This document shows, in pieces, positions 24,588-33,539 of a stretch of 64,000 bases of DNA. The translations under genes and the position numbers were made by a program. Under the pieces are notes generated by a model. That model made no database searches. It was not told where the DNA came from and saw only the letters and a list, made by a program, of their open reading frames with translations. Where the stretch lies: positions 62,001 to 126,000 of the forward strand of contig DKVI01000074.1 in NCBI GenBank assembly GCA_002491115.1, given 5' to 3'. Every line of letters begins with the position of its first letter. Position 1 is the stretch's first letter. Origin of the DNA: Lachnospiraceae bacterium UBA7182. Lineage in GTDB: Bacteria; Bacillota; Clostridia; Lachnospirales; Lachnospiraceae.

Positions 24588-26532
24588 TTTATCCCAGGTC
24601 AATATTGAAAAACTAGCCGTCCTGTTCCCTGCCTGCGTGACCGAGGCCTGGGGCGAGGACGGCAAGTTGAAAAAAGCGGTCAACTTTGAGCTGCTGTCCG
24701 ATGTAGTTCTGGAGGGCGATGAGGCCTACGAATTTACCTGGGTGGGAAAGAAAGCCGCTATCATGGAGGCCAACAAGCCCATCCGCAAGACACTGCGCCC
24801 TTGCCCAGCGGAAAGCGTGGACTGGGATACCACCGAAAACCTTTACATTGAGGGTGACAACTTGGAAGTGCTAAAGCTGTTGCAGGAGAGCTATCTGGGC
24901 AAGGTGAAGATGATTTATATCGACCCGCCTTACAACACCGGAAGTGACTTAATTTATCGGGACGATTTTACACAGAGCCAGGAGGAGTACAGTGAAGAAT
25001 CCGGACAGATGGACGGGAGCGGCGACCGGCTTTTCAAGAATGCCGACAGCAACGGACGGTTCCATTCCGATTGGTGTAGCATGATTTATTCCCGGCTAAT
25101 GCTGGCAAGGAATTTTCTTAGTGATGAGGGGGTTCTTTTTATAAGCATTGATGATAACGAGGTCGATAATCTCCGCAAAATTTGTGATGAAGTGATGGGC
25201 GAGTTTTGCTTTGTTGACTGTATAACCTGGAATAAACGTGTTCCCAAAAATGATAATAATGGCATTGGAAATATTCATGAATATATTCTTGTCTATGTGA
25301 AGAATACGCAATCCACACGTCAGTTTTTAATGCTAAAAGATGGAATAAGTGATGTCTTTGAATTTATTGGCACGCTAAAAAAGAAGGGGCTTTCTATTTC
25401 GGAAGCCGAAAAAGAATTAAAGCAATTTTATGGAAAGAAAGGATATGATAGAGGAATAACTCTCTATTGCAATTTAGATGATAACTACGAGCCTTGGGGC
25501 AAAATAAACATGAGTTGGCCCAATGCTAACACATTTGGGCCATGTTATGATGTCCTTCATCCCAAAACCGGAAAACCGACAAAGGTGCCTGATAGAGGCT
25601 GGCGCTGGAATGAAGCAACTCTATATTCCCAAGTCGATTATGAACACACTGTCGAACGTTATGATGGTAGTTTTGTATGTGGTGAACTGTGGTTTGCAAA
25701 AGATGAGAACACACAACCGAGTTCGATTAAATATCTTAAGGATGTAAGCAGGATGTTACTCCGTTCCATTATTAGCTTAAAAAGTGATGGTGGAATTGAG
25801 GTGGAAAAAATTTTCGATGGAAAAAGTTACTTTTCTTACCCCAAACCCGTGTTGTTGCTTCGTCTCTTAATTGACTCAATAAGTGAAAAAGATGGAATTT
25901 ATATGGACTTCTTCTCTGGTTCCGCTACCACCGCCCACGCTGTGATGCAGTTAAACGCCGAGGACGGCGGACACCGGAAGTTTATCATGGTGCAGTTACC
26001 GGAACCCTGCGACGAAAAGAGCGAGGCTTACAAAGCAGGCTATCCAAATATCTGCGAAATCGGCAAAGAGCGCATCCGTCGCGCCGCCAAGAAGATTGCC
26101 GAAGACAACCCTGGCAAGCCCTTTGACGGCGGTTTCCGTGTCTTTAAGCTGGACGACACCAACATGACCGATGTGTACTACTCCGCCGGAGAATATGATC
26201 AGGCAATGCTCTCCATGCTGGAGTCCAACATCAAGCCCGACCGCACTGACCTGGATCTGCTGTTCGGCTGTCTGCTGGATTGGGGCCTGCCCCTGTCCAT
26301 GCCCTACACCTCCGAGAAGATCGAGGGCTGCACCATCCACACCTACAACGACGGTGATCTGATCGCCTGTTTTGACGAAAATATCCCCGACACCGTTATC
26401 AGGGAGATCGCCAGGCGTCAGCCCCTCCGGGCCGTGTTTCGGGACAGCAGCTTTGCAGACAGTCCCGCCAAGATCAACGTGGGCGAAATCTTTAAGCTAC
26501 TGGCTCCGGATACCAGGGTGAAGGTTTTGTAA
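24559..26532 (+). CDS. mod: Type III site-specific DNA methyltransferase (Mod)
   Basis: A roughly 657-residue beta-class adenine methyltransferase. The catalytic motif IDPPYNTGSD lies near 120 and the SAM-binding FSGSATTAHAVMQL near 453, the circular order typical of Mod subunits, with a target-recognition region between (about 185-445). That central stretch (about 25110-25905) is markedly AT-rich while both ends are GC-rich, as expected after exchange of the recognition domain. ATG at 24559 has GGAGG eight bases upstream. It modifies the recognition site and is required with Res for cleavage. Confidence 0.93.
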   Translation: MDKLKMETPDLSQVNIEKLAVLFPACVTEAWGEDGKLKKAVNFELLSDVVLEGDEAYEFTWVGKKAAIMEANKPIRKTLRPCPAESVDWDTTENLYIEGDNLEVLKLLQESYLGKVKMIYIDPPYNTGSDLIYRDDFTQSQEEYSEESGQMDGSGDRLFKNADSNGRFHSDWCSMIYSRLMLARNFLSDEGVLFISIDDNEVDNLRKICDEVMGEFCFVDCITWNKRVPKNDNNGIGNIHEYILVYVKNTQSTRQFLMLKDGISDVFEFIGTLKKKGLSISEAEKELKQFYGKKGYDRGITLYCNLDDNYEPWGKINMSWPNANTFGPCYDVLHPKTGKPTKVPDRGWRWNEATLYSQVDYEHTVERYDGSFVCGELWFAKDENTQPSSIKYLKDVSRMLLRSIISLKSDGGIEVEKIFDGKSYFSYPKPVLLLRLLIDSISEKDGIYMDFFSGSATTAHAVMQLNAEDGGHRKFIMVQLPEPCDEKSEAYKAGYPNICEIGKERIRRAAKKIAEDNPGKPFDGGFRVFKLDDTNMTDVYYSAGEYDQAMLSMLESNIKPDRTDLDLLFGCLLDWGLPLSMPYTSEKIEGCTIHTYNDGDLIACFDENIPDTVIREIARRQPLRAVFRDSSFADSPAKINVGEIFKLLAPDTRVKVL

Positions 26533-26544
26533 GGAGAGGACGAT

Positions 26545-27597
26545 ATGAGCGACAAGTTTTTGAAAAGCATTGCGGATGTTTTGGAAAACGCCAGAAAGAA
26601 CGCAAAAACGGCAGTAAACCTCACAATGGTCTATGCTTATTTTGAAATTGGCCGGATGATTATAGAGGAAGAACAAAACGGGAAAAATCGTGCTGCTTAT
26701 GGCAAACAAATTTTGCAGGAGCTCTCCGCATATTTGACTGCCCAATTTGGCAAGGGTTTTTCGGTAGATAATTTGAAATTGATGCGCCGCTTTTATGTGG
26801 TCTATGCTAACGATCAAATTGGGGAAACACTGTTTCCCCAATTCGAGAATCTTCCTGCCACAAAAACAGGTAGACAGTTTTGCCTCAGCTGGTCCCATTA
26901 CCTGAAACTTATGCGGATCGAAAACACAGATGAACGGCATTTTTACGAAATTGAATCGATCAAAAACGACTGGAGTTTGTCCGAACTGAAGCGGCAATTT
27001 AACAGTGCCCTGTATGAGCGCCTGCTCCTCAGTACCGAAAAAGATAAAGTATACGACCTTGCCTTGAAAGGACAGGTGGTCGAAAAGCCGTTAGATCTTG
27101 TTAAAGATCCATATATTCTGGAATTTTTGGGTATGCAGGAGTTGCCGAAGTATTCAGAAAGCGAATTAGAAAATCGGATCATTGATCATTTACAGCAGTT
27201 TCTTCTGGAGCTTGGCAAGGGTTTTACCTTTGTAGGCCGACAGGTGCGCTTTACTTTTGATGAGGATCATTTTCGGGTCGATCTGGTTTTTTACAATCGG
27301 CTGCTGCATTGTTTTGTTCTGTTTGATTTAAAAATCGGGAAACTGACACACCAGGACCTGGGTCAGATGCAGATGTATGTCAATTATTATGATCGGTTTG
27401 AGAGGGTGGACGGCGAAAGCCCTACAATCGGCATCCTGCTTTGTAGCGAGAAAAATGACGCTGTTGTAGAACTCACTCTGCCGAAAGATGCCAATATCTA
27501 TGCGTCAGAATACCAGTTGTATCTGCCGGATAAAAAGGAACTTCAGAAAAAGTTGAAAGAATGGATTGCTGAGGAAACGAGAGGTGAAGAGTCATGA
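26545..27597 (+). CDS. PDDEXK nuclease domain protein, YhcG/DUF1016 family
   Basis: A 350-residue protein. The N-terminal DUF1016 helical domain shows MVYAYFEIGRMIIEEEQ and LSAYLTAQFGKGFS; the C-terminal nuclease domain shows DEDHFRVDLVFYNRLLHCF then LFDLKIGKL. The usual catalytic ELK reads DLK here, a conservative change. YhcG proteins are recurrent partners of type I and III R-M systems and predicted DNA nucleases. It starts behind GGAGAGG 12 bp after Mod, and its stop overlaps the Res start by 4 bp, so all three are probably co-translated. Confidence 0.9.
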   Translation: MSDKFLKSIADVLENARKNAKTAVNLTMVYAYFEIGRMIIEEEQNGKNRAAYGKQILQELSAYLTAQFGKGFSVDNLKLMRRFYVVYANDQIGETLFPQFENLPATKTGRQFCLSWSHYLKLMRIENTDERHFYEIESIKNDWSLSELKRQFNSALYERLLLSTEKDKVYDLALKGQVVEKPLDLVKDPYILEFLGMQELPKYSESELENRIIDHLQQFLLELGKGFTFVGRQVRFTFDEDHFRVDLVFYNRLLHCFVLFDLKIGKLTHQDLGQMQMYVNYYDRFERVDGESPTIGILLCSEKNDAVVELTLPKDANIYASEYQLYLPDKKELQKKLKEWIAEETRGEES

Positions 27598-30500
27598 AAA
27601 TACAGTATCGACACCAAAAGTTTCAGGCGGACGCAGCCAAAGCTGTCGTCGATGTTTTTGCCGGACAGCCGTATTTGACTCCCACCTATATGATGGACAG
27701 AGGCAGCGGCAACTATCAGATCAACATCAATGAAGAACGGGATTTCACAGGATTCAGCAACCAGAAAATTGTACTTGAGTTGTCTGACAGGCAAATTCTG
27801 GAGCAGCTGAACAAAGTCCAGCGAACCAATCAAATCCGGCCGTCGGAAAGACTGGAAGGCCGTGAGAATGGTTATAACCTTACCATTGAGATGGAGACCG
27901 GCGTTGGAAAAACTTACACCTACATTAAGACAATGTTTGAGCTGAACAAGCACTACGGCTGGAGCAAGTTCATTGTCGTTGTACCCAGTGTGGCCATCCG
28001 GGAGGGCGTGTATAAATCTTTTGAGATGACCCAGGAGCATTTTGCCGAGGAATATGGGAAGAAGATTCGTTTTTTTATCTATAACTCTGCGCAATTGACA
28101 GAGATTGACCGTTTTGCGTCGGATAACTCCATCAATGTGATGATTATCAATTCCCAGGCATTCAACGCCAGAGGCAAAGATGCCCGTAGGATTTATATGA
28201 AATTGGACGAGTTTCGTTCCCGCCGGCCCATTGATATCATTGCCAGGACAAACCCGATCCTGATTATTGACGAGCCGCAGTCGGTAGAGGGTAAGCAGAC
28301 AAAAGAACGCCTGAAAGAATTTCATCCGCTTCTTACTCTGCGCTATTCTGCTACCCATAAAAGCGACAGTATTTATAACATGGTCTTCCGGCTGGACGCA
28401 ATGGAGGCGTACAACCGTCGGTTGGTCAAGAAAATTGCGGTAAAAGGCATCATCGAAAGCGGAAGTACCGCTACTGACAGTTATATCTATCTGGAAAATA
28501 TCAACCTTTCCAAAAGCGATCCGACAGCCACTTTGCAGTTTGAGGTAAAAATGGTCAGCGGCGCACCGAAGAAAAAGAGCCGTATTGTCAAGATTGGCGA
28601 TAATCTTTACGATTACTCCGGCGGTCTGGAAGAATATAGGAATGGTTTTGTGATTAAGCAAATCGACGGGCGGGATGACTCTGTTGAATTCTTGAACGGC
28701 ATCAAAATTTTTGCCGGAGATGTAATTGGTGCGGTGGATGAGGATCAGCTACGTCGTATTCAGATACGGGAAACCATCCTTTCTCATCTTCAGCGGGAAC
28801 GGCAACTGTTTTATAAGGGCATCAAGGTCCTTTCCTTGTTCTTTATTGACGAGGTGGCAAACTACCGTGAATACGATGCGGCAGGCCAGCCGGTCAACGG
28901 CAAATATGCCGATATGTTCGAGGAGGAATATGAGGATGTCATAGGAAATATGCAGATCTCCATGGGTGAACATGAGTATATCAGGTATTTGCAGTCCATC
29001 CCTGCGGCGAAGACCCACGCTGGATATTTCTCTGTAGACGGCAAAGGTAAAATGGTAAACTCCAAAGTGGGCCGTAGGGAAACGACCTCCGACGATGTGA
29101 ATGCCTATGAATTGATTATGAAGAACAAGGAGTTGCTGCTGGATCGTGACCCGGAACGCTCTCCTGTACGGTTCATTTTCTCCCATTCCGCTCTGCGGGA
29201 AGGCTGGGACAACCCGAATGTTTTCCAGATTTGCACCCTGAAGCAAAGCGGCAGCGATGTTCGTAAGCGCCAGGAGGTTGGGCGCGGCCTGCGCCTTTGC
29301 GTCAACCAAAACGGTGAGCGGATGGATACCAATGTGCTTGGTAATGACGTGCATAACATCAATATCCTTACCGTTATTGCCAGCGAAAGCTATGACTCTT
29401 TTGCCAAAGGCCTGCAAACAGAATTGGCCGAAGCGATTGCTGACCGCCCTCGTGCCGTCACGGTTGATCTTTTTGTCGGCAAGGTTATCAAAGATGAACA
29501 GGGGAATGAACAGGTCATCGACCAGGATACAGCCTCTGCTATCCATTATGATATGATCGTCAACGGTTATATCGACCGTAAGGGTGTACTGACCGACAAA
29601 TATTATGAAGACAAAGCAAACGGTGAGATTAAAGTAGCGGAAGAAGTTGCGGACTCTGCCGTTTCTGTGATTGAGATTATAGATTCTATTTATGACGCCC
29701 GCAGTATGCAGCCGGAAAATGCTCGTAGCAATAATGTGGAACTGCAAGTGGACAAGGAGAAGTTGTCCATGCCGGAATTCAAGGCGCTGTGGTCCAGGAT
29801 CAATGCCAAATCTGTCTATATTGTGGATTTCGATACCGGGGAGCTGATACAAAAAGCGATTGCCGCTCTTAACAGCAAACTGCGTGTTTCTAAAATACAT
29901 TTTCAGGTGGAAATCGGTGCAATGGATGTAATCAAGTCCAAAGAAGAACTGCTTTCTGGTGCATCTTTTATAAAAGAGGAATCCGGCAGCTATGGCGTTA
30001 CCATTACTGCAAACGCAAATGTGAAGTATGATCTGATTGGAAAGCTGGTAGATGAAACCGGCCTGACCCGCAAGGCCATTGTTGCTATTTTGAAAGGCAT
30101 TCAGCCATACATATTCAACCAATTCAGGGATAATCCGGAAGAGTTTATCGTGAAGGCGGCTGCTTTGATTAATGATGAAAAGGCCACCGCAGTCATTGAG
30201 CACATCACCTATGATGTTCTGGACGATTGTTACGGAACAGATGTCTTTACTGATCCGACGATCAAAGGCAGGCTTGGTGTAAATGCGATGAAGGCGAAAA
30301 AACATCTGTATGACCATATTGTTTATGACTCAACCGGTGAGAAGAACTTTGCCGCTGAACTTGATACAAATACAAATGTGGCAGTTTATGTTAAGCTGCC
30401 AGATGGTTTTTATATTGCCACGCCGGTCGGTCGTTACAACCCGGACTGGGCGATTGCTTTTTATGAGGGAACTGTCAAGCATATTTATTTTGTGGCGGAA

Positions 30501-30653
30501 ACAAAAGGTTCAATGAGTTCCATGCAACTGCGGTTGATTGAACAATCAAAAATCCACTGTGCCAGGGAACACTTCAAGGCCATCTCCGGTGAAAATGTTG
30601 TGTATGATGTGGTGGATAGCTACAAATCGTTGTTGGAAAAAGTTATGCGTTAG
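27594..30653 (+). CDS. res: Type III restriction endonuclease subunit (Res)
   Basis: A 1,019-residue helicase-nuclease. Motor motifs: Walker A METGVGKTYT near 99-108, DEPQ (IIDEPQSVEG) near 225, SATHK near 249, and the C-terminal motif VGRGLRLC near 562. A C-terminal PD-(D/E)XK domain is visible as PDWAIAF then YFVAETKG near 945-967, the cleavage centre. Length is normal for Res. Its last 11 bp overlap the 3' end of the convergent MATE gene, so the operon was probably joined to that gene by insertion. Confidence 0.93.
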   Translation: MKIQYRHQKFQADAAKAVVDVFAGQPYLTPTYMMDRGSGNYQININEERDFTGFSNQKIVLELSDRQILEQLNKVQRTNQIRPSERLEGRENGYNLTIEMETGVGKTYTYIKTMFELNKHYGWSKFIVVVPSVAIREGVYKSFEMTQEHFAEEYGKKIRFFIYNSAQLTEIDRFASDNSINVMIINSQAFNARGKDARRIYMKLDEFRSRRPIDIIARTNPILIIDEPQSVEGKQTKERLKEFHPLLTLRYSATHKSDSIYNMVFRLDAMEAYNRRLVKKIAVKGIIESGSTATDSYIYLENINLSKSDPTATLQFEVKMVSGAPKKKSRIVKIGDNLYDYSGGLEEYRNGFVIKQIDGRDDSVEFLNGIKIFAGDVIGAVDEDQLRRIQIRETILSHLQRERQLFYKGIKVLSLFFIDEVANYREYDAAGQPVNGKYADMFEEEYEDVIGNMQISMGEHEYIRYLQSIPAAKTHAGYFSVDGKGKMVNSKVGRRETTSDDVNAYELIMKNKELLLDRDPERSPVRFIFSHSALREGWDNPNVFQICTLKQSGSDVRKRQEVGRGLRLCVNQNGERMDTNVLGNDVHNINILTVIASESYDSFAKGLQTELAEAIADRPRAVTVDLFVGKVIKDEQGNEQVIDQDTASAIHYDMIVNGYIDRKGVLTDKYYEDKANGEIKVAEEVADSAVSVIEIIDSIYDARSMQPENARSNNVELQVDKEKLSMPEFKALWSRINAKSVYIVDFDTGELIQKAIAALNSKLRVSKIHFQVEIGAMDVIKSKEELLSGASFIKEESGSYGVTITANANVKYDLIGKLVDETGLTRKAIVAILKGIQPYIFNQFRDNPEEFIVKAAALINDEKATAVIEHITYDVLDDCYGTDVFTDPTIKGRLGVNAMKAKKHLYDHIVYDSTGEKNFAAELDTNTNVAVYVKLPDGFYIATPVGRYNPDWAIAFYEGTVKHIYFVAETKGSMSSMQLRLIEQSKIHCAREHFKAISGENVVYDVVDSYKSLLEKVMR

Positions 30654-31992
30654 CAATGGCATATCTTCGCGACGGTTTCAGCATCAGTGTCACAACCAGA
30701 AGGACAATCGTTGTGATGCCCAGGCTGATCGGGTATACCTGCATGATGGTCGCAAAGGATGGTCTTAGCCGGAATACCGTGAAGATCCAGGTGAGCCGTA
30801 CGCCGCAGATTCCGATGACTGCACAGGCCGCGGGGATAAGAGAAACGCCGTAGCCTCTTAAATAACCGGACAGAATCTCCTGCGCAAAGCTGACCAGATA
30901 AGCAAGGAAAATGTATTCCAGCCGGATCTGCCCTGTGGCAATGACATCCGGGTCCGGATTGAATATGCCAAGCAGCGGACTGCTGAACAGAAGAATCAGT
31001 CCGCTGACTGCCGCAGTGCTCGTTATGCTTTGCAGCAGGCAGAGTTTCAATGTTTTCCGGCAGCGGTCATTCTTTCCGGCTCCGTAGTTCTGGCCTACGA
31101 AAGTAGTGCATGCCTGTCCGAAAGAGTTCATGATGTAGTAGGAGAAGATTTCCAGGTTAAAAGCGGCGGAGGATGCTGCCATGACTGTCGTTCCCAGGCT
31201 GTTGACCGCCGACTGAATGATAATATTGGCGAAAGAAAAGATCATGCCCTGGATACCCGCGGGGATACCGATCTTTAAGATCTGTCCCAGCACTTCCCCA
31301 TGCACCCGCAGTTTTCGCGGACAGATCCGGATCATTAGTTCCGTTTTCATGAGCGCAGTGAACAAAAGTACCGAGCTGACAAGATTGGAAAGCACTGTCG
31401 CCGTTGCGACGCCATCCACATCCATGCCCAGTCCAAGGACAAAAAACAGGTTGAAAAGAACATTCAGCAGGCCGGAAACCGTCAGGGCGATTAAGGGCGT
31501 TCTGGTATTGCCGCAGCTCCTGAAAATAGCGGCTTCAAAGTTATAGAGCAGGATCACCGGCATTCCGGCCAGGTAGATCCGCAGGTATTTTACTGCCAGC
31601 GGATACACGTCTTCCGGGACGTCCAGCAGTTTTACGACGCCCGGGGCCACAAGTTCGCCCAGGATTGTGAGAAAAAGGCCTCCCAGCAAAGCCACGACAA
31701 CGGATGTATGTACTGCCTTTGATACTTTCGCGTTGTCTCCCTGCCCGATGGATCTTGCAATGATGACATTGCTTCCCAGGGAGATTCCGACGAAAAGATT
31801 GACTAAAAGTCCGATCACAGGGGCATTGCTTCCCACTGCCGCCATAGCTTCTTTGCCGGAAAACTGTCCGACTACCGCCAGGTCTGCCGCATTAAATAAC
31901 TGCTGCAGGATTCCTGTGACGGCAAGCGGCAGCGCATATTTGATAATTTTGTCTCCCAACGAGCCGTTTATCATGTCTATACGGTTTTTCAC
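30643..31992 (-). CDS. MATE family efflux transporter
   Basis: About 449 residues with twelve predicted transmembrane helices, a drug/cation antiporter of the MATE family. Typical signatures are LPLAVTGILQQLFNAADLA in helix 1, PVIGLLVNLFVGISLG, and the second-half repeat KIGIPAGIQGM. I chose GTG at 31992 (VKNRIDMINGSLG) because AGAGGG lies seven bases upstream; the ATG at 32034 has no ribosome site. The final residues (YAIANA) are encoded in an 11-bp overlap with Res, so the C-terminus may differ from the ancestral one. Substrate unknown. Confidence 0.92.
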   Translation of the reverse strand: MKNRIDMINGSLGDKIIKYALPLAVTGILQQLFNAADLAVVGQFSGKEAMAAVGSNAPVIGLLVNLFVGISLGSNVIIARSIGQGDNAKVSKAVHTSVVVALLGGLFLTILGELVAPGVVKLLDVPEDVYPLAVKYLRIYLAGMPVILLYNFEAAIFRSCGNTRTPLIALTVSGLLNVLFNLFFVLGLGMDVDGVATATVLSNLVSSVLLFTALMKTELMIRICPRKLRVHGEVLGQILKIGIPAGIQGMIFSFANIIIQSAVNSLGTTVMAASSAAFNLEIFSYYIMNSFGQACTTFVGQNYGAGKNDRCRKTLKLCLLQSITSTAAVSGLILLFSSPLLGIFNPDPDVIATGQIRLEYIFLAYLVSFAQEILSGYLRGYGVSLIPAACAVIGICGVRLTWIFTVFRLRPSFATIMQVYPISLGITTIVLLVVTLMLKPSRRYAIANA

Positions 31993-32124
31993 ATGGATTC
32001 CCTCTTTTCTTTCATTTGTCTGTTGCTGCGCCATGAATCACCCGGGTGCGTGGCGGATAGTAAGTATGATATCACACTTTCATCCCGGGGGCAATATTGG
32101 CTATTCCTTTTTCCGGGTGTTTTA

Positions 32125-32133
32125 TGCTATAAT
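32125..32133 (+). promoter_or_regulatory. Extended -10 promoter before azlCD
   Basis: TGCTATAAT, an extended -10 element, lies about 95 bp upstream of the azlC start. No good -35 is visible, which fits an extended -10 promoter. Confidence 0.5.
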
Positions 32134-32227
32134 GTTTTCTGTTTGCAGATAAACGAAAAATGATGACAGTGACCAAAAGAATATTTTGGCCGCCGGATTT
32201 TACGGACGGGAAAGCGAGGAAAACTGT

Positions 32228-32935
32228 GTGAAAAATCGTGTTGCATTCGTTATCAAACAGGCGTTTTATAAATCAATTCCGGTACTGGCCGGATACATCA
32301 TTCTTGGAATCGGATTTGGTATATTACTGCAAAATGCCGGATACGGGGTTCTCTGGGCGTTTGCAATGAGTTGTTTTATTTATGCCGGTTCCATGCAGTA
32401 TGTAGGAGTGAGCCTGATCACGGGAGGCGCTTCCGTCATTACAACGGTTCTCACAACCATTATGGTGAACGCGCGCCATCTGTTTTACAGTATTTCCATG
32501 ATTGAGCGCTATAAGGACACCGGGAAATATAAGCCGTATCTGATTTTCGCTTTGACGGACGAGACCTATTCTCTTCTCTGCGACGGACAAGTCCCTGATA
32601 AAAAATACGGCGATCTTTATCGTTTTTTTGTTTCTTTGTTCAATCAGTGTTACTGGGTTACGGGAAGCGTAATCGGAAGTCTGCTGGGGAGTGTGCTGCC
32701 GTTTTCCACAGACGGAATTGAATTTTCCATGACGGCGCTTTTTGCCGCTTCTTTTACAGAACAATGGATTTGCGGAAAGAACCATATTCCTGCGCTGACA
32801 GGTCTTGTATGTTCCCTGTTGTGTCTGGTTGTTTTTGGGTCAGAACATTTTCTGATTCCGGCTATGCTTTTGATCACAGCCACTTTAACGGTGCTTCAGA
32901 GACAAATCTTATCCGGTGAGGAGGAAACAGAATGA
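32228..32935 (+). CDS. azlC: AzlC family branched-chain amino acid exporter subunit
   Basis: About 235 residues, polytopic membrane protein. The family core is visible as IPVLAGYIILGIGFGIL and CFIYAGSMQYVGVSL, then NARHLFYSISM and FALTDETYSLL. With AzlD it forms an exporter of branched-chain amino acids or analogues. GTG at 32228 has a GAGGAAA site; the in-frame TTG at 32186 has none. It overlaps azlD by 4 bp. Confidence 0.92.
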   Translation: MKNRVAFVIKQAFYKSIPVLAGYIILGIGFGILLQNAGYGVLWAFAMSCFIYAGSMQYVGVSLITGGASVITTVLTTIMVNARHLFYSISMIERYKDTGKYKPYLIFALTDETYSLLCDGQVPDKKYGDLYRFFVSLFNQCYWVTGSVIGSLLGSVLPFSTDGIEFSMTALFAASFTEQWICGKNHIPALTGLVCSLLCLVVFGSEHFLIPAMLLITATLTVLQRQILSGEEETE

Positions 32936-33252
32936 ATTTTGATGTATATGCCGCGGTTCTTGTGCTGCTGATGGCGCTGGTAACATGGCTGCTGCGTTTT
33001 ATGCCGTTTTTTATTTTTGGCAAAAGTACGCCGCCGTATATTGTTTATCTGGGAAAAGTACTCCCGTCGGCGATTATCGGAATGCTGGTGATATACTGTT
33101 TAAAAGATGTGGATATGACAGCCGCCCCTTTTGGCCTGCCGGAATGTATGGCTGTCGGGAGTGTGGTTGTATTGCAGTACTGGAAGCGAAACTCTCTAAT
33201 CAGTATTCTTTTTGGGACCGTCCTGTATATGGCGCTGATACGGTTATGGTAG
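32932..33252 (+). CDS. azlD: AzlD domain-containing protein
   Basis: A 106-residue protein with four hydrophobic segments, the small partner of AzlC. The family pattern is LVTWLLRFMPFFIF, the proline-bearing YLGKVLPSAIIGMLVIYCLK and a C-terminal hydrophobic helix. Start overlaps the azlC stop (ATGA), with GGAGG just upstream, so both subunits are made together. Confidence 0.92.
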   Translation: MNFDVYAAVLVLLMALVTWLLRFMPFFIFGKSTPPYIVYLGKVLPSAIIGMLVIYCLKDVDMTAAPFGLPECMAVGSVVVLQYWKRNSLISILFGTVLYMALIRLW

Positions 33253-33296
33253 CTGTTAATTTGCGGGCGGATTGTGACTAAGAAAGGAAGGAACCG

Positions 33297-33479
33297 GTGA
33301 AACAGAGCAGCAGTTGTGAGATGTGCAGCAATTATGTGTATGATGAAGATTACGAATATTATGTATGCGAGATGAACCTGGATGAGGATGAGATGTACCG
33401 CTTTTTAAGCAGTTCTGTGGATAACTGCCCGTATTTCAGGGGGGAGGATGACTACAGGATCGTGAGAAAGCAGATGTAA
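33297..33479 (+). CDS. DUF6472 family small cysteine protein (60 aa)
   Basis: A very acidic 60-residue protein with four cysteines (SSCEMCSNYVYDED, YVCEMNLDEDEM, DNCPYFRGEDDY), probably forming a small metal-binding site. It matches the widespread Clostridia mini-protein family DUF6472. GTG start behind AGGAAGG. It follows azlD by 44 bp. Role unknown. Confidence 0.85.
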   Translation: MKQSSSCEMCSNYVYDEDYEYYVCEMNLDEDEMYRFLSSSVDNCPYFRGEDDYRIVRKQM

Positions 33480-33539
33480 AAAGCATCGGAACTTTTTTGC
33501 CTTCGGGACATAAGCTAACAGAAAAAAGAGGTTTTTATC

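Noticed and set aside
28749..30317. 522-codon open frame antisense to Res
   Set aside because: It lies wholly within the clear Res coding sequence, has no ribosome site, and its translation is Cys/His/Ile-rich shadow without family features.
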